A stretch of DNA of 36,664 bases from Anaerolineae bacterium (GTDB lineage Bacteria > Chloroflexota > Anaerolineae > Aggregatilineales > Phototrophicaceae). The stretch spans positions 1-36,664 of the forward strand of contig JAJEFB010000019.1 in NCBI GenBank assembly GCA_022820665.1, in the 5' to 3' direction. The translations under genes were made by a program, and so were the position numbers. Below are positions 1-7,773 of the stretch, piece by piece; the stretch's first letter is position 1; every line of letters begins with the position of its first letter. The notes under the pieces are model-generated. The model was not told the origin of the DNA and did not search any database. It saw only the letters and a list, made by a program, of their open reading frames with translations.

Positions 1-215
1 CTTCATCGCCGGACTCTAAAAAGTCCTCTCCGAAAAAAACAGACAGTATCTATACGGTGTCAATACACTTGCGGAATTTGGCGCTAGAACTAGGGCATTT
101 CAAGAGTAAGTCAAGGGGGCGTTTCAAGGGCAAAAGCCGTCTTTTTGGATGATTTATGGGGCGATCGACACAAAATGATTTTGAAGCGATTGCCCTGGAT
201 GCACTGCCCATGGAT

Positions 216-245
216 TTGACAGGATAATGTTAATTGTCTACAATT
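216..245 (+). promoter_or_regulatory. Promoter with GntR-type operator upstream of first GH117 gene
   Basis: A TTGACA box (216-221) and a TACAAT box (239-244) lie exactly 17 bases apart, a near-consensus sigma-70 promoter. The palindrome AATTGTCTACAATT (232-245) covers the -10 box. The same palindrome occurs before three other units of this locus and fits the TNGTNNACNA form of FadR-type GntR operators, so a bound repressor would block this promoter. The arrangement also shows that the TTG at 234, in frame with the downstream gene, lies inside the promoter and cannot be its start. The first 215 bases hold nothing else I can support. Confidence 0.75.
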
Positions 246-320
246 TACATATTATGCCGCTGGTCTTTAGCCAAGGCAAAACATGCAGTATATTCGCGTA
301 TTATCGTTGCAGGAGATCCC

Positions 321-1556
321 ATGAACAGTGAAAGCAAACCGACTGCCGCGTTTCCGGGCTTTTTGCCGAAGGAGAAACCGACCGATCGTCCGCTGAGCGC
401 AGCCATGCACCGTCTATATGATATGTGGACGCCAGAGCAAGACGCTGGCAACCCGTTTTACACCACTTTCAGGTACTCGCCGGTTACCGGCATCGGCATT
501 GACGACACGGCGCTTTCCGTATCAAGGCGCGATCCCTCCAAGGTGCTCAAGATCGGCGACACCTATTACGTCTGGTATACCCGGCGCCGCAGTAAATACA
601 TGCCTGTCGGGCGCTTTAACATCGACAAAGCCAATGACGAGATCCCGGTTGTGGATTGGGATCTGGCCGATATCTGTTATGCGACATCAAAAGACGGCTT
701 CAACTGGGAGGAGCAAGGCGTCGCCGTCCCGCGCGCGCCCAAGGGGAACTACGGCGACCGCTCGCTCTCGACGCCCGATGTATTGGTTTTCGGCGGACGC
801 TACTATCTCTATTACCAGACTTTTACCACCATGTGGCGACAGAATGATTGCGTCAACGTGAGCGCCGCCTGGTCAGATTCGCCTGATGGTCCCTGGACGC
901 GGCTCGATCGTCCCGTTATTCCGCAGGGCGCGCCCGGCGAATGGGACAGTTGCGCCATTCACGATCCTTATCCGCTGATCTACAAAGGCAAGGTCTGGCT
1001 CTACTACAAAGCTTCGCCAATTGACAAGACACCAGGGAATCTCAGACTTGCACAGGGCGTCGCCATAGCGGATCACCCCGAAGGACCTTTCTTAAAATCC
1101 GATTTGAATCCGGTGACAAATTCGGGCCACGAGACGATGCTCTGGCCCTATGAAGGCGGCATCGCCGCCTTGCTCATCCAGGATGGACCGGAGAAAGATA
1201 CCATACAGTTCGCTCCGGACGGGCTGAACTTCGAGCCCAAGGCGCATGTGCAACTGTCGCCGCACGCGCCTGGTCCCTTCTGCCCCGATGCCTTTGCGGA
1301 TAACGGCGACGGGCGCGGCATCACCTGGGGCCTGAGTCATATCATCCCGCAGACGCCGAATACGAATAAGGGCTTATACATTGTGCGCTTCGACTGCGCC
1401 TTGTCGCGCGACGCCGACAGGCCCGAATTCAAGCGCAGCAACCTTCACTGGCACGAGGCGTCTTGGTTCCAGCCTGAGGTCAAATTACCGGAGGCATGGC
1501 GCCAGCGCATCCTGGCCGAACAAGCGGACTTTGACAAAGTCACATCCGGAACTTAG
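321..1556 (+). CDS. GH117-like glycosidase, divergent copy 1
   Basis: This 411-residue protein looks like a five-bladed beta-propeller glycosidase of family GH117, whose known members release 3,6-anhydro-L-galactose from the non-reducing end of neoagaro-oligosaccharides. Three features known from the family are visible: Asp71 in RRDPS, Asp225 in IHDP, and His280-Glu281 in NSGHE. The start is the ATG at 321, with AGGAG ten bases upstream. An in-frame TTG at 234 falls in the promoter. There is no signal peptide, so it should act in the cytoplasm. It is more divergent than the two copies at 9856 and 11351, with a longer N-terminus and about 50 extra C-terminal residues, so its substrate may differ. 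It has its own promoter and converges on the dehydrogenase gene. GH43 or GH32-type propellers are the alternatives. The family call is by motif recognition. Confidence 0.8.
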   Translation: MNSESKPTAAFPGFLPKEKPTDRPLSAAMHRLYDMWTPEQDAGNPFYTTFRYSPVTGIGIDDTALSVSRRDPSKVLKIGDTYYVWYTRRRSKYMPVGRFNIDKANDEIPVVDWDLADICYATSKDGFNWEEQGVAVPRAPKGNYGDRSLSTPDVLVFGGRYYLYYQTFTTMWRQNDCVNVSAAWSDSPDGPWTRLDRPVIPQGAPGEWDSCAIHDPYPLIYKGKVWLYYKASPIDKTPGNLRLAQGVAIADHPEGPFLKSDLNPVTNSGHETMLWPYEGGIAALLIQDGPEKDTIQFAPDGLNFEPKAHVQLSPHAPGPFCPDAFADNGDGRGITWGLSHIIPQTPNTNKGLYIVRFDCALSRDADRPEFKRSNLHWHEASWFQPEVKLPEAWRQRILAEQADFDKVTSGT

Positions 1557-1579
1557 GCGGTTCCCAGATTCTTCCGGGG

Positions 1580-2350
1580 CTAGCGCCCCATCCATCCACC
1601 GTCGACAACCAGGATTTCGCCGTTGACGAAATCGGAAGCCGAGGAGGCGAGGAATACCGCAGGTCCTTTGAAGTCGTCGATGTTGCCCCAGCGCCCAGCC
1701 GGGATCCGCTCCAGAATCGCCCGGTAGCGTTCCTGGTCATTTTGTAGCGCTTCGGTGACATCAGTACGCACGTAGCCTGGGGCGATGGCATTGACGTTTA
1801 TGCCGCGTCCTGCCCATTCGTTGGCGAGTGCTTTGGTCAATTGGCCGACGCCGCCCTTGCTCGCCGCGTAACCGGGCACTGTGATACCGCCTTGAAAAGT
1901 AAGGAGTGAGGCGGTGAATATGATTTTGCCGCTTCCGCGAGCCAGCATGTCCCTGCCCAACTCGCGACTGAGCGCGAACTGCGCGCTCAAATTGGTCTCG
2001 ATGATCTTGTCCCAGTATTCGTCCGGGTGCCGCTCGGCCGGTTCCCTAAGCACTGTGCCAGCGTTATTGACCAGGATGTCTATGCCCGGCTGATCGCTTT
2101 TGACTCGTTGGATAAACCTATACAGGTCTTGGCGGTCGGCAAAGTTGCAGCGATACGCTGTGAACCGCCGTCCCAGCGCCTTGACTTCTTTCTCTATCGC
2201 GCTTCCACTCGCTTCCATATTGGCGCTGACGGCGATGATATCCGCGCCCGCTTCCGCCAGCGCGACCGCCATCGCCATGCCGATGCCCCGTCGAGCGCCG
2301 GTGACGAGCGCCGTTTTCCCATCCAGACGAAACTGATCGAGTACGTTCAT
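1580..2350 (-). CDS. kduD: KduD-like short-chain dehydrogenase (2-keto-3-deoxy-sugar-acid 5-dehydrogenase)
   Basis: This 256-residue classical SDR has the NAD(P)-binding TGARRGIG (17-24), NNAG (95-98), and a catalytic set of Asn120, Ser148, Tyr161 and Lys165. The stretch from 'SFQGG/TFQGG' through YAASK, NVNAIAPGY, RIPAGRWG and the C-terminal VDGGW closely follows KduD, which interconverts 2-keto-3-deoxy-D-gluconate and its 5-keto form. Family length is about 250 residues, so it is full length. The ATG directly abuts the stop codon of the zinc dehydrogenase upstream with no spacer, so the two are translationally coupled. In this locus it could handle 2-keto-3-deoxy-L-galactonate or 2,5-diketo-3-deoxy acids made from anhydrogalactose. 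Exact substrate is inference. A different sugar-acid SDR cannot be excluded. Confidence 0.85.
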   Translation of the reverse strand: MNVLDQFRLDGKTALVTGARRGIGMAMAVALAEAGADIIAVSANMEASGSAIEKEVKALGRRFTAYRCNFADRQDLYRFIQRVKSDQPGIDILVNNAGTVLREPAERHPDEYWDKIIETNLSAQFALSRELGRDMLARGSGKIIFTASLLTFQGGITVPGYAASKGGVGQLTKALANEWAGRGINVNAIAPGYVRTDVTEALQNDQERYRAILERIPAGRWGNIDDFKGPAVFLASSASDFVNGEILVVDGGWMGR

Positions 2351-3367
2351 TTACAACTCCAGCAGTATTTTCATGACTTCTCCACCGCGTTCCATATCTT
2401 CGAAACCCGATTTCAAGGCGCCGAGCGGCCGTATATCGGTGATCAACTGATCAAGCGGCAGGTCGCCCTGGGCTGCCAAAGCGATGGCATCGGCAAAATC
2501 ACGGGATTCGTATACGCGCACGCCCTGCAAACGGAGCTCTCGCCAGAAAAACCGGAACAAGTCTATCTCTGGTTTTTGGGCGAATATCGCCACGATCACC
2601 GCCAATCCACGCGTTCGCAGCAATTCGGTTATTATTGCTGCGCCCGCTTGCGATCCTGATACTTCAAAGACAATATCGGCTCCAGCGCCATTTGTCTTTT
2701 CCATGACCAGCTTGACCAGGTCAACTTCTTGCGGATTCGCGGCTGTCAAGCCCAAGTCCCGAGCCAGTGTCACGCGATATGGATTGATTTCAGAAACGAT
2801 AACTTCAGCCCCATATTGCTTCGCCACCAGCGCGACAAGCATGCCTATCGGTCCGCCACCCACTACGACCACATGATGACCCGGTTTGACCTCCGCCAGG
2901 CGCACATCGTGACAGGCAACAGCCAGCGGCTCAATCAAGGCGCCATGCTTCAGCGACAAGTTTGCCGGCAAGGGGTGCAATGTCTCGGCCGGCACGGTCC
3001 AATAGGATTGAAAGGCGCCCGGCGTGTCTATGCCAAGGAAGTTAAGATTGTGGCAAATGTGGCTATGTCCCGCAGCGCAGGCCGGGCAATCATGGCAGGG
3101 CGCCAGGGGCATTACCACGACTCGATCCCCGGCCCCAAAACCGTCGACGGCGGGCCCGACCCGATTTACTGTACCGGACATTTCGTGTCCCAACACAGCC
3201 GGCATGGTCACGCGGCTGTCCATAGCCCCGTGGAATATATGCAAGTCGGTTCCACAGATGCCGCAATGAGACACCTCCAATTGCACTTCGCCCGGGCCCG
3301 GTTCGATCGGCTCGCTTTCGCCCGCGCGAATCCTTCGATTGCCTTCGTAGAATGTCGCTTGCGCCAT
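2351..3367 (-). CDS. Zinc-dependent medium-chain alcohol dehydrogenase
   Basis: This 338-residue protein belongs to the threonine/sorbitol/butanediol-type zinc dehydrogenases. The catalytic zinc site is visible as Cys35 (CGICGTD), His61-Glu62 (GHE) and Glu146 (EPLAV). The structural zinc site is Cys91, Cys94, Cys97 and Cys105. The Rossmann motif GGGPIG sits near 170-175. It is full length and cytoplasmic, and its stop touches the ATG of the KduD-like gene. Oxidation of a sugar-acid secondary alcohol is the likely role. Together the pair could oxidise and re-reduce C5 of a 2-keto-3-deoxy acid, which would convert the L-galacto to the D-gluco form. That is inference from neighbourhood. An L-galactonate 5-dehydrogenase role (YjjN type) is an alternative. 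Confidence 0.85.
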   Translation of the reverse strand: MAQATFYEGNRRIRAGESEPIEPGPGEVQLEVSHCGICGTDLHIFHGAMDSRVTMPAVLGHEMSGTVNRVGPAVDGFGAGDRVVVMPLAPCHDCPACAAGHSHICHNLNFLGIDTPGAFQSYWTVPAETLHPLPANLSLKHGALIEPLAVACHDVRLAEVKPGHHVVVVGGGPIGMLVALVAKQYGAEVIVSEINPYRVTLARDLGLTAANPQEVDLVKLVMEKTNGAGADIVFEVSGSQAGAAIITELLRTRGLAVIVAIFAQKPEIDLFRFFWRELRLQGVRVYESRDFADAIALAAQGDLPLDQLITDIRPLGALKSGFEDMERGGEVMKILLEL

Positions 3368-3485
3368 ATTGGATTACCCTCGTTTATGCTAAGCCTGTGG
3401 TCGATAGCGGCTGGTGTCATTCGAGCAAAACATATTGGCAATATTGATAGAAACTGCGGAAGCGCGGGAAAGCATATCGAGCCGA

Positions 3486-4094
3486 CTATTGTATATTGTC
3501 TTCCAATGCCTTGATTGCTATCGGTTTGTCGCCCGCGCGAATCGCGTCCAGAATGCGCTTATGCTCACGGTAGCTCTCCATGATGTCGTCGAGGCGATTG
3601 TAGCGCATCATCATACGCATCGCGATCGGCTGCCAGAGCGCGAACAAGTCTTTATCATCGTGGCTGCGGATGATTGCCTGGTGGAAGCGCAGATCGTGTT
3701 CGGTCAAGGCGTCGACATCAGAGGACTCGCAAGCTGCCTTGATATCGGCCAGAATAGCATCCCAGTCTTCGAGATCTTCCGCAGTGATGCGTTCGAAAAT
3801 ACTATTGAGCACGAATACCTCAATCTTGCGGCGGAGCTCGACGACAAGGGGGCGCACTTCCACGCTCGGGTTTTGCGCAACGCGAACGCCCTTGTTCGGT
3901 TCCAATACCAGCAGACCTTGCTGTGACAATTGACGGAAAGCCTCGCGCACTGGACCGCGACTGACGCCGAAGCGTTCGGAAAGATCAATCTCGCGCAAGG
4001 GATCGCCTGGCTTGAGCTTGCTCGACAGCACATCTTGTCGCAGGCGAGCTGCGATTTGTTCTGGCAAGGTGCGATAGATTTCAATCGCGGACAT
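3486..4094 (-). CDS. GntR-family regulator with FCD domain
   Basis: The N-terminal 75 residues form the GntR winged helix-turn-helix (ERFGVSRGPVREAFRQL), and the rest is an all-helical FCD domain that binds an acidic ligand and usually a metal (DLRFHQAII and a later EHKRILDAI segment carry the typical His residues). At 202 residues it is slightly short for FadR-subfamily proteins because the C-terminus ends soon after the last helix. It lies in the leftward operon after the two permeases (34-base gap) and before the dehydrogenases, so it would control its own operon. The palindrome ATTGTCWACAAT before four units of this locus fits its expected operator type. The inducer is likely a sugar acid of the pathway, but that is not shown by the sequence. 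Confidence 0.9.
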   Translation of the reverse strand: MSAIEIYRTLPEQIAARLRQDVLSSKLKPGDPLREIDLSERFGVSRGPVREAFRQLSQQGLLVLEPNKGVRVAQNPSVEVRPLVVELRRKIEVFVLNSIFERITAEDLEDWDAILADIKAACESSDVDALTEHDLRFHQAIIRSHDDKDLFALWQPIAMRMMMRYNRLDDIMESYREHKRILDAIRAGDKPIAIKALEDNIQ

Positions 4095-4128
4095 TTGGTC
4101 TGACCCCGTATCTGGTTAAACGAAGGCG

Positions 4129-5274
4129 CTACTGCTTATATGGATCAGCGGCGTCGCGCAGTCCGTCGCCGAGGAAGTTGAAGCTCAATACAGTCAAGAT
4201 CACAAAGAGGCCCGGTATCAAAAGCCAGGGACTTTGGCTAAGGCTACGGATGTTTTGCGCGTCTTGCAGCAAGACCCCCCAACTCACGGCGGGCGGGCGA
4301 ATCCCAATCTCGAGGAAGCTCAGAGCGGTCTCGGCGAGGATCATGCCCGGCACGGACAAGCTGAGAACGACGATGAGAAAGCTGGCGAATGAGGGCAGCA
4401 AATGTTTGACAATGATCTCGTAGTCGCCCATGTTGGAGATACGCGCCGCCATGACAAAGTCGGCTTCGCGCAATTCCAGCAGTTTGCCACGGACAGCGCG
4501 AGCCAGCGGCGGCCAGCTCAGTACTGCCAAGACTGTGCTTATAGCGAGATAATCTTGTATGGATGTCCATTGGGGGGGCAAAGCCGCGGAAAGCGCCATC
4601 CATAACGGTAGCTGCGGAATGGAGACGATGAACTCAATGATGCGCTGCGCGACGACATCGACCTTTCCGCCGAAATAGCCGGAAATGCCGCCTATCAGAC
4701 AGCCGAAGCAGAAGCTGATCACGACGCTGATAAAGCCGATGGAAAGCGATATCCGAGCGCCAACAATGGTACGAGAAAACAGATCTCGTCCCAATTCATC
4801 CGTGCCAAAAGGGAAGTAGACGCCGGGCGCGTCAACACCCAGCAAATGAATATCTGTATCAAATATGCCCAGAAGCTTGTATGGCAAGCCTTTTACAAAG
4901 AATCTCAAGTGAAAACGCTGTGAGGTATCTTCGGTATAATTCCGCCGCAGGGTTTCCATATCCAGTTCTTGTTTGAGCTGGTAAATGAAGGGAACCAGGT
5001 GGAAATTGCCGGCCTCGTCAATGAAATGTAATGCTTGCGGCGGCGCTTTCGCATAGGCAACGTGGCGTTTCTGATAATCATTGATGGTGAAGAACTCCGC
5101 GAAGATGGCCAGCGAATACAAAAAGATGATCACCATCAGCGAGGACATCGCCAGGCGATGCCGGCGGAACTTGCGCCAAACCAGTTGCCGTTGCGAGGCA
5201 AGGTAATAGGCCTCATTGAATTCGGCGGATTCTAGTTTTCCCTTGGGACGCTTCAAGCCAATCAAGCGTAACAA
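4129..5274 (-). CDS. ABC importer permease, DppC/OppC type
   Basis: This 381-residue inner-membrane protein has the OppC-type N-terminal region (KFRRHRLAM, first membrane helix near 45-60), a roughly 90-residue external segment, and a five-helix transport core with the GTDELGRDLFSR entry motif and an EAA-loop segment (LRELREADFVMAARISNMGD-like). It is longer than E. coli DppC (about 300) because of the external segment. The start is a TTG at 5274, supported by GAGAGGAAG seven to fifteen bases upstream. No upstream ATG is available and the next ATG is within the first helix. It follows the DppB-type gene by 12 bases. Opp-type systems move oligosaccharides as well as peptides, and the neighbourhood argues for an oligosaccharide. 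Confidence 0.9.
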   Translation of the reverse strand: MLRLIGLKRPKGKLESAEFNEAYYLASQRQLVWRKFRRHRLAMSSLMVIIFLYSLAIFAEFFTINDYQKRHVAYAKAPPQALHFIDEAGNFHLVPFIYQLKQELDMETLRRNYTEDTSQRFHLRFFVKGLPYKLLGIFDTDIHLLGVDAPGVYFPFGTDELGRDLFSRTIVGARISLSIGFISVVISFCFGCLIGGISGYFGGKVDVVAQRIIEFIVSIPQLPLWMALSAALPPQWTSIQDYLAISTVLAVLSWPPLARAVRGKLLELREADFVMAARISNMGDYEIIVKHLLPSFASFLIVVLSLSVPGMILAETALSFLEIGIRPPAVSWGVLLQDAQNIRSLSQSPWLLIPGLFVILTVLSFNFLGDGLRDAADPYKQ

Positions 5275-5286
5275 AATGTCTTCCTC

Positions 5287-6285
5287 TCAACTCGCGGCGC
5301 GTTCCATGCGTATGCGGGGATCGACGATGACCAGAAGAATATCGGAGACAGTTGTGCCGATCACCGTCAAGATGGTGACGAACATCAACAAGGTCGCGGT
5401 CAAAAATGTATCCTGCGTGAGCAAGGAGCGGTAGAGCATTGGACCCGCCGTTGGCAAGCCCAGCACAATAGCGGTGATAGTTCCGCCAGATATCAGAGAG
5501 GGGAAGAGCCAAGCCAGGCTGCTGACGATGGGGTTCAGAGCCACCCGGACGGGATACTTGAACAGGAGCCTGACTTCCCCCACGCCTTTGCTCCTGGCGG
5601 TGATGACGTACTGTTTGTTCAATTCGTCCAGCAGGGTGCCGCGCAAGACACGTATCAGCCCGGCGGTCCCCGCCGTGCCTACGACGATGATGGGGATGGG
5701 AAGATGCAGGAGGAGATCTCCGATTTTTGCCAGACTCCAGGGCGCGTACAAGTACTCGGGGGAAAAGAGTCCGGTCAGATTAAGCCCGAAGGACTTAAAC
5801 CCGATGTATAAGAGGATCAAAGCCAGCATGAAGTTGGGAATCGCCAAGCCAATGAAACCGACGATAGATACTACATAATCCCCGAAAGAATACTGATGCG
5901 TTGCCGAGTAGATGCCGATGGGAATGGCGACGGCATAGGTAAAGATGGCGCTGAGGATTGCGATCGTGAAGGTCAAAATCAGCCGCTCGCCGATTAGATC
6001 GCGCACAGGTTCCTGATAATCGTAGGAAAAGCCGAATTCGCCCTGGAGCACCTGGCCAAACCATTTGACATAACGCAAATGCAGCGGCAGATCCAGCCCG
6101 TATTGCCTGCGCAATGCCTCTTCATCTTCCGCCGCAAGTTGTTGACCTGTATTCTGTTCAAGGCGAGCGATATATGTGGACAGATAATCGCCGGGCGGCA
6201 ACTGAATGACGATGAAGGTCACGACCGAAACCATCCACAGCAAGAATATCATGTAGATAAGGCGTTGAAACAAGTAACTTTTCAT
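5287..6285 (-). CDS. ABC importer permease, DppB/OppB type
   Basis: This 332-residue membrane protein opens with the DppB-like first helix (YLFQRLIYMIFLLWMVSVVT) and PPGDYLSTY, followed by a periplasmic segment and five more helices. It contains the OppB-type GLAIPNFMLALILLY and an EAA-loop region (LRGTLLDELNKQYVITARSKGV). It is full length for the family. It is the first gene of the leftward operon (permeases, GntR, zinc dehydrogenase, KduD-like enzyme) and is driven by a promoter at 6343-6315 that overlaps a GntR-type palindrome. It should pair with the DppC-like permease, the family-5 binding protein at 7774 and the two ATPases at 16590-18651. Confidence 0.9.
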   Translation of the reverse strand: MKSYLFQRLIYMIFLLWMVSVVTFIVIQLPPGDYLSTYIARLEQNTGQQLAAEDEEALRRQYGLDLPLHLRYVKWFGQVLQGEFGFSYDYQEPVRDLIGERLILTFTIAILSAIFTYAVAIPIGIYSATHQYSFGDYVVSIVGFIGLAIPNFMLALILLYIGFKSFGLNLTGLFSPEYLYAPWSLAKIGDLLLHLPIPIIVVGTAGTAGLIRVLRGTLLDELNKQYVITARSKGVGEVRLLFKYPVRVALNPIVSSLAWLFPSLISGGTITAIVLGLPTAGPMLYRSLLTQDTFLTATLLMFVTILTVIGTTVSDILLVIVDPRIRMERAAS

Positions 6286-6314
6286 CAGATAGCCGCCCAG
6301 GAAAGCACGAAGAG

Positions 6315-6382
6315 AGTTTAGCAGCGGCGCTGAAAATTGTCAACAATGTACACTTGACAATCGCTCGTAAGTTGAATAATTT
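6315..6382. promoter_or_regulatory. Divergent promoters sharing one GntR-type operator
   Basis: The palindrome ATTGTCAACAAT (6336-6347) sits between two oppositely oriented promoters. Leftward, TTGACA (6343-6338 on the minus strand) and TAAACT (6320-6315) are 17 bases apart, and the -35 box is inside the palindrome. Rightward, TTGACA (6354-6359) and TAATTT (6377-6382) are also 17 bases apart. One regulator bound here could control both the permease/GntR/dehydrogenase operon and the cycloisomerase-like gene. Confidence 0.75.
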
Positions 6383-6481
6383 CTCTAGCAGTTTGCGATC
6401 GTCCCGTCAACGACCCTTTACAACTCTGGAGCGTTCTGGGCGATCGCGATAGGGACCAGGGAATAATTGTTTAAGAAGTGT

Positions 6482-7576
6482 ATGCAGACAAGCATCCGTT
6501 GTATTGATACGCGCCATTATCGCTTGCCCTTGACCCATCCCATGACGGACGCGTCTCATGGTGTGATGACCCACTTTGAGATTGTTTTAGTGAGGTTGGC
6601 GACCGAATCCGGGCTGGAAGGCTGTGGCTACACTTATACCATCGGCGTTGGCGGCGCGGCGATTCGCGCTCTGATCGAAGGCGACCTGAAACCGTTACTA
6701 TTAGGCAAGGACGCGGAGCGGATCGAGCAGATCTGGGACTCGATGTGGCGACATACGCACTATGTCGGCCGAGGAGGCTTGGTCTCCTTCGCTATGTCAG
6801 CGGTAGATGTAGCGCTTTGGGACCTCAAGGGCAAGAAGGAAAAGGCGCCGCTTTGGAAGTTGCTGGGCGGGTCCTCGAGCCAAGCTCGCGCCTATGCGGG
6901 CGGGATTGACCTGCAATTGGGACCTGAGGAACTGATAGAACAGACGCGTTGCAATATAGACAAGGGCTTTCGAGCGATCAAGATCAAGGTTGGACGCGAC
7001 AAGCTTTCCGAAGACCTTGAGCGCGTCCGCGCCGTGCGCGACTATATTGGTCCCGACATGCCCTTAATGGTCGACGCCAACATGCGCTGGACTGCCGAAA
7101 CGGCGATCAAGGCTGCCCGCAAATTCCGCGACTACGATGTCTTTTGGCTGGAAGAACCGACGATTCCCGACGACTACAAAGGCATGGCGCAAATAGCCAG
7201 GGACGGGGGGGTGCCAGTCGCAGCGGGCGAAAACTTGCATACTGTATATGAGTTTCGGCATACTATTGAGGATGGCAAGATCGCCTTCCCAGAGCCGGAT
7301 GTCTCCAACATTGGCGGCATCACCAATTGGATGCGGGTGGCAAAGCTGGCTTACGCGCACAACCTGGAGGTGACGTCGCATGGTGTGCACGAGATCCACT
7401 TGCATTTGCTGGCTGCGATTCCAAATGCTTCGTATTTGGAGGTGCACAGTTTCGGGTTGGAGCGCTTTATGGAGAATCCGCCCGAGCTGAATGAGGGCGT
7501 CATGCGGGCGTCGAATAGTCCCGGGCATGGCGTCGCCTTTGATCATGAGGCGCTGCGTCAGTTTGAAGTGACGTAA
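6482..7576 (+). CDS. 3,6-anhydro-L-galactonate cycloisomerase-like enolase-superfamily enzyme
   Basis: This 364-residue protein belongs to the mandelate racemase branch of the enolase superfamily. The catalytic set is visible: Lys167-x-Lys169 (IKIKV), metal ligands Asp198 (MVDAN), Glu224 (WLEEP) and Glu250 (AAGENL), then Asp273 and His300 (TSHGVHEIHLH). Length, the HYVGRGG and AMSAVDVALWDLKGK segments, EEPTIPDDYKGMA, GENLHT and EVHSF follow what I recall of the Vibrio 3,6-anhydro-L-galactonate cycloisomerase, which opens the anhydro ring to give 2-keto-3-deoxy-L-galactonate. GH117-like neighbours, whose family frees anhydrogalactose, agree. A galactarate/talarate-type dehydratase is the alternative. 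I chose ATG 6482. A TTG at 6467 would add five residues. The gene faces away from the permease operon and shares its operator. Confidence 0.82.
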   Translation: MQTSIRCIDTRHYRLPLTHPMTDASHGVMTHFEIVLVRLATESGLEGCGYTYTIGVGGAAIRALIEGDLKPLLLGKDAERIEQIWDSMWRHTHYVGRGGLVSFAMSAVDVALWDLKGKKEKAPLWKLLGGSSSQARAYAGGIDLQLGPEELIEQTRCNIDKGFRAIKIKVGRDKLSEDLERVRAVRDYIGPDMPLMVDANMRWTAETAIKAARKFRDYDVFWLEEPTIPDDYKGMAQIARDGGVPVAAGENLHTVYEFRHTIEDGKIAFPEPDVSNIGGITNWMRVAKLAYAHNLEVTSHGVHEIHLHLLAAIPNASYLEVHSFGLERFMENPPELNEGVMRASNSPGHGVAFDHEALRQFEVT

Positions 7577-7615
7577 TGAAACCTTGCAAAGGCGCGGATA
7601 TTGAGTGTCGACTGA

Positions 7616-7641
7616 ATTGTCAACAATGCACAATATACAAT
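7616..7641 (+). promoter_or_regulatory. GntR-type operator upstream of binding-protein gene
   Basis: AATTGTCAACAATG recurs here exactly as at 6335-6348, with the palindrome at 7616-7627. It is followed at the same spacing by a second ACAAT (7637-7641) as in the 6336 site. TACAAT at 7636-7641 could be a -10 box, but I see no good -35 at the right distance, so the promoter itself is unresolved. The site lies about 150 bases before the start codon of the binding protein, in the gap after the cycloisomerase-like gene. Confidence 0.65.
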
Positions 7642-7773
7642 ACGCGGGTAGTTTATTCGGGCGAGTTGTCCGAATTATGTCGGTAAACGTGAGATGCCAG
7701 GAGGTGAATGGCGAGCAGAAATTCTCCAGCGGTTATCGCATTTGACAGTCCAATTCTTGAAAGGACAAGTTCC

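Noticed and set aside
234..320. In-frame TTG extension of the first GH117 gene
   Set aside because: The TTG lies in the -10 box and operator, upstream of the expected transcript start, and the ATG at 321 has a good ribosome site.
3487..3505. TTGTATATTGTC resembling the operator
   Set aside because: It lies at the 3' end of the GntR gene, is not the ATTGTCWACAAT palindrome and has no promoter beside it.
2729..3514. 261-codon open frame on the plus strand
   Set aside because: Antisense to the zinc dehydrogenase and spanning its upstream gap; composition is that of a shadow frame.
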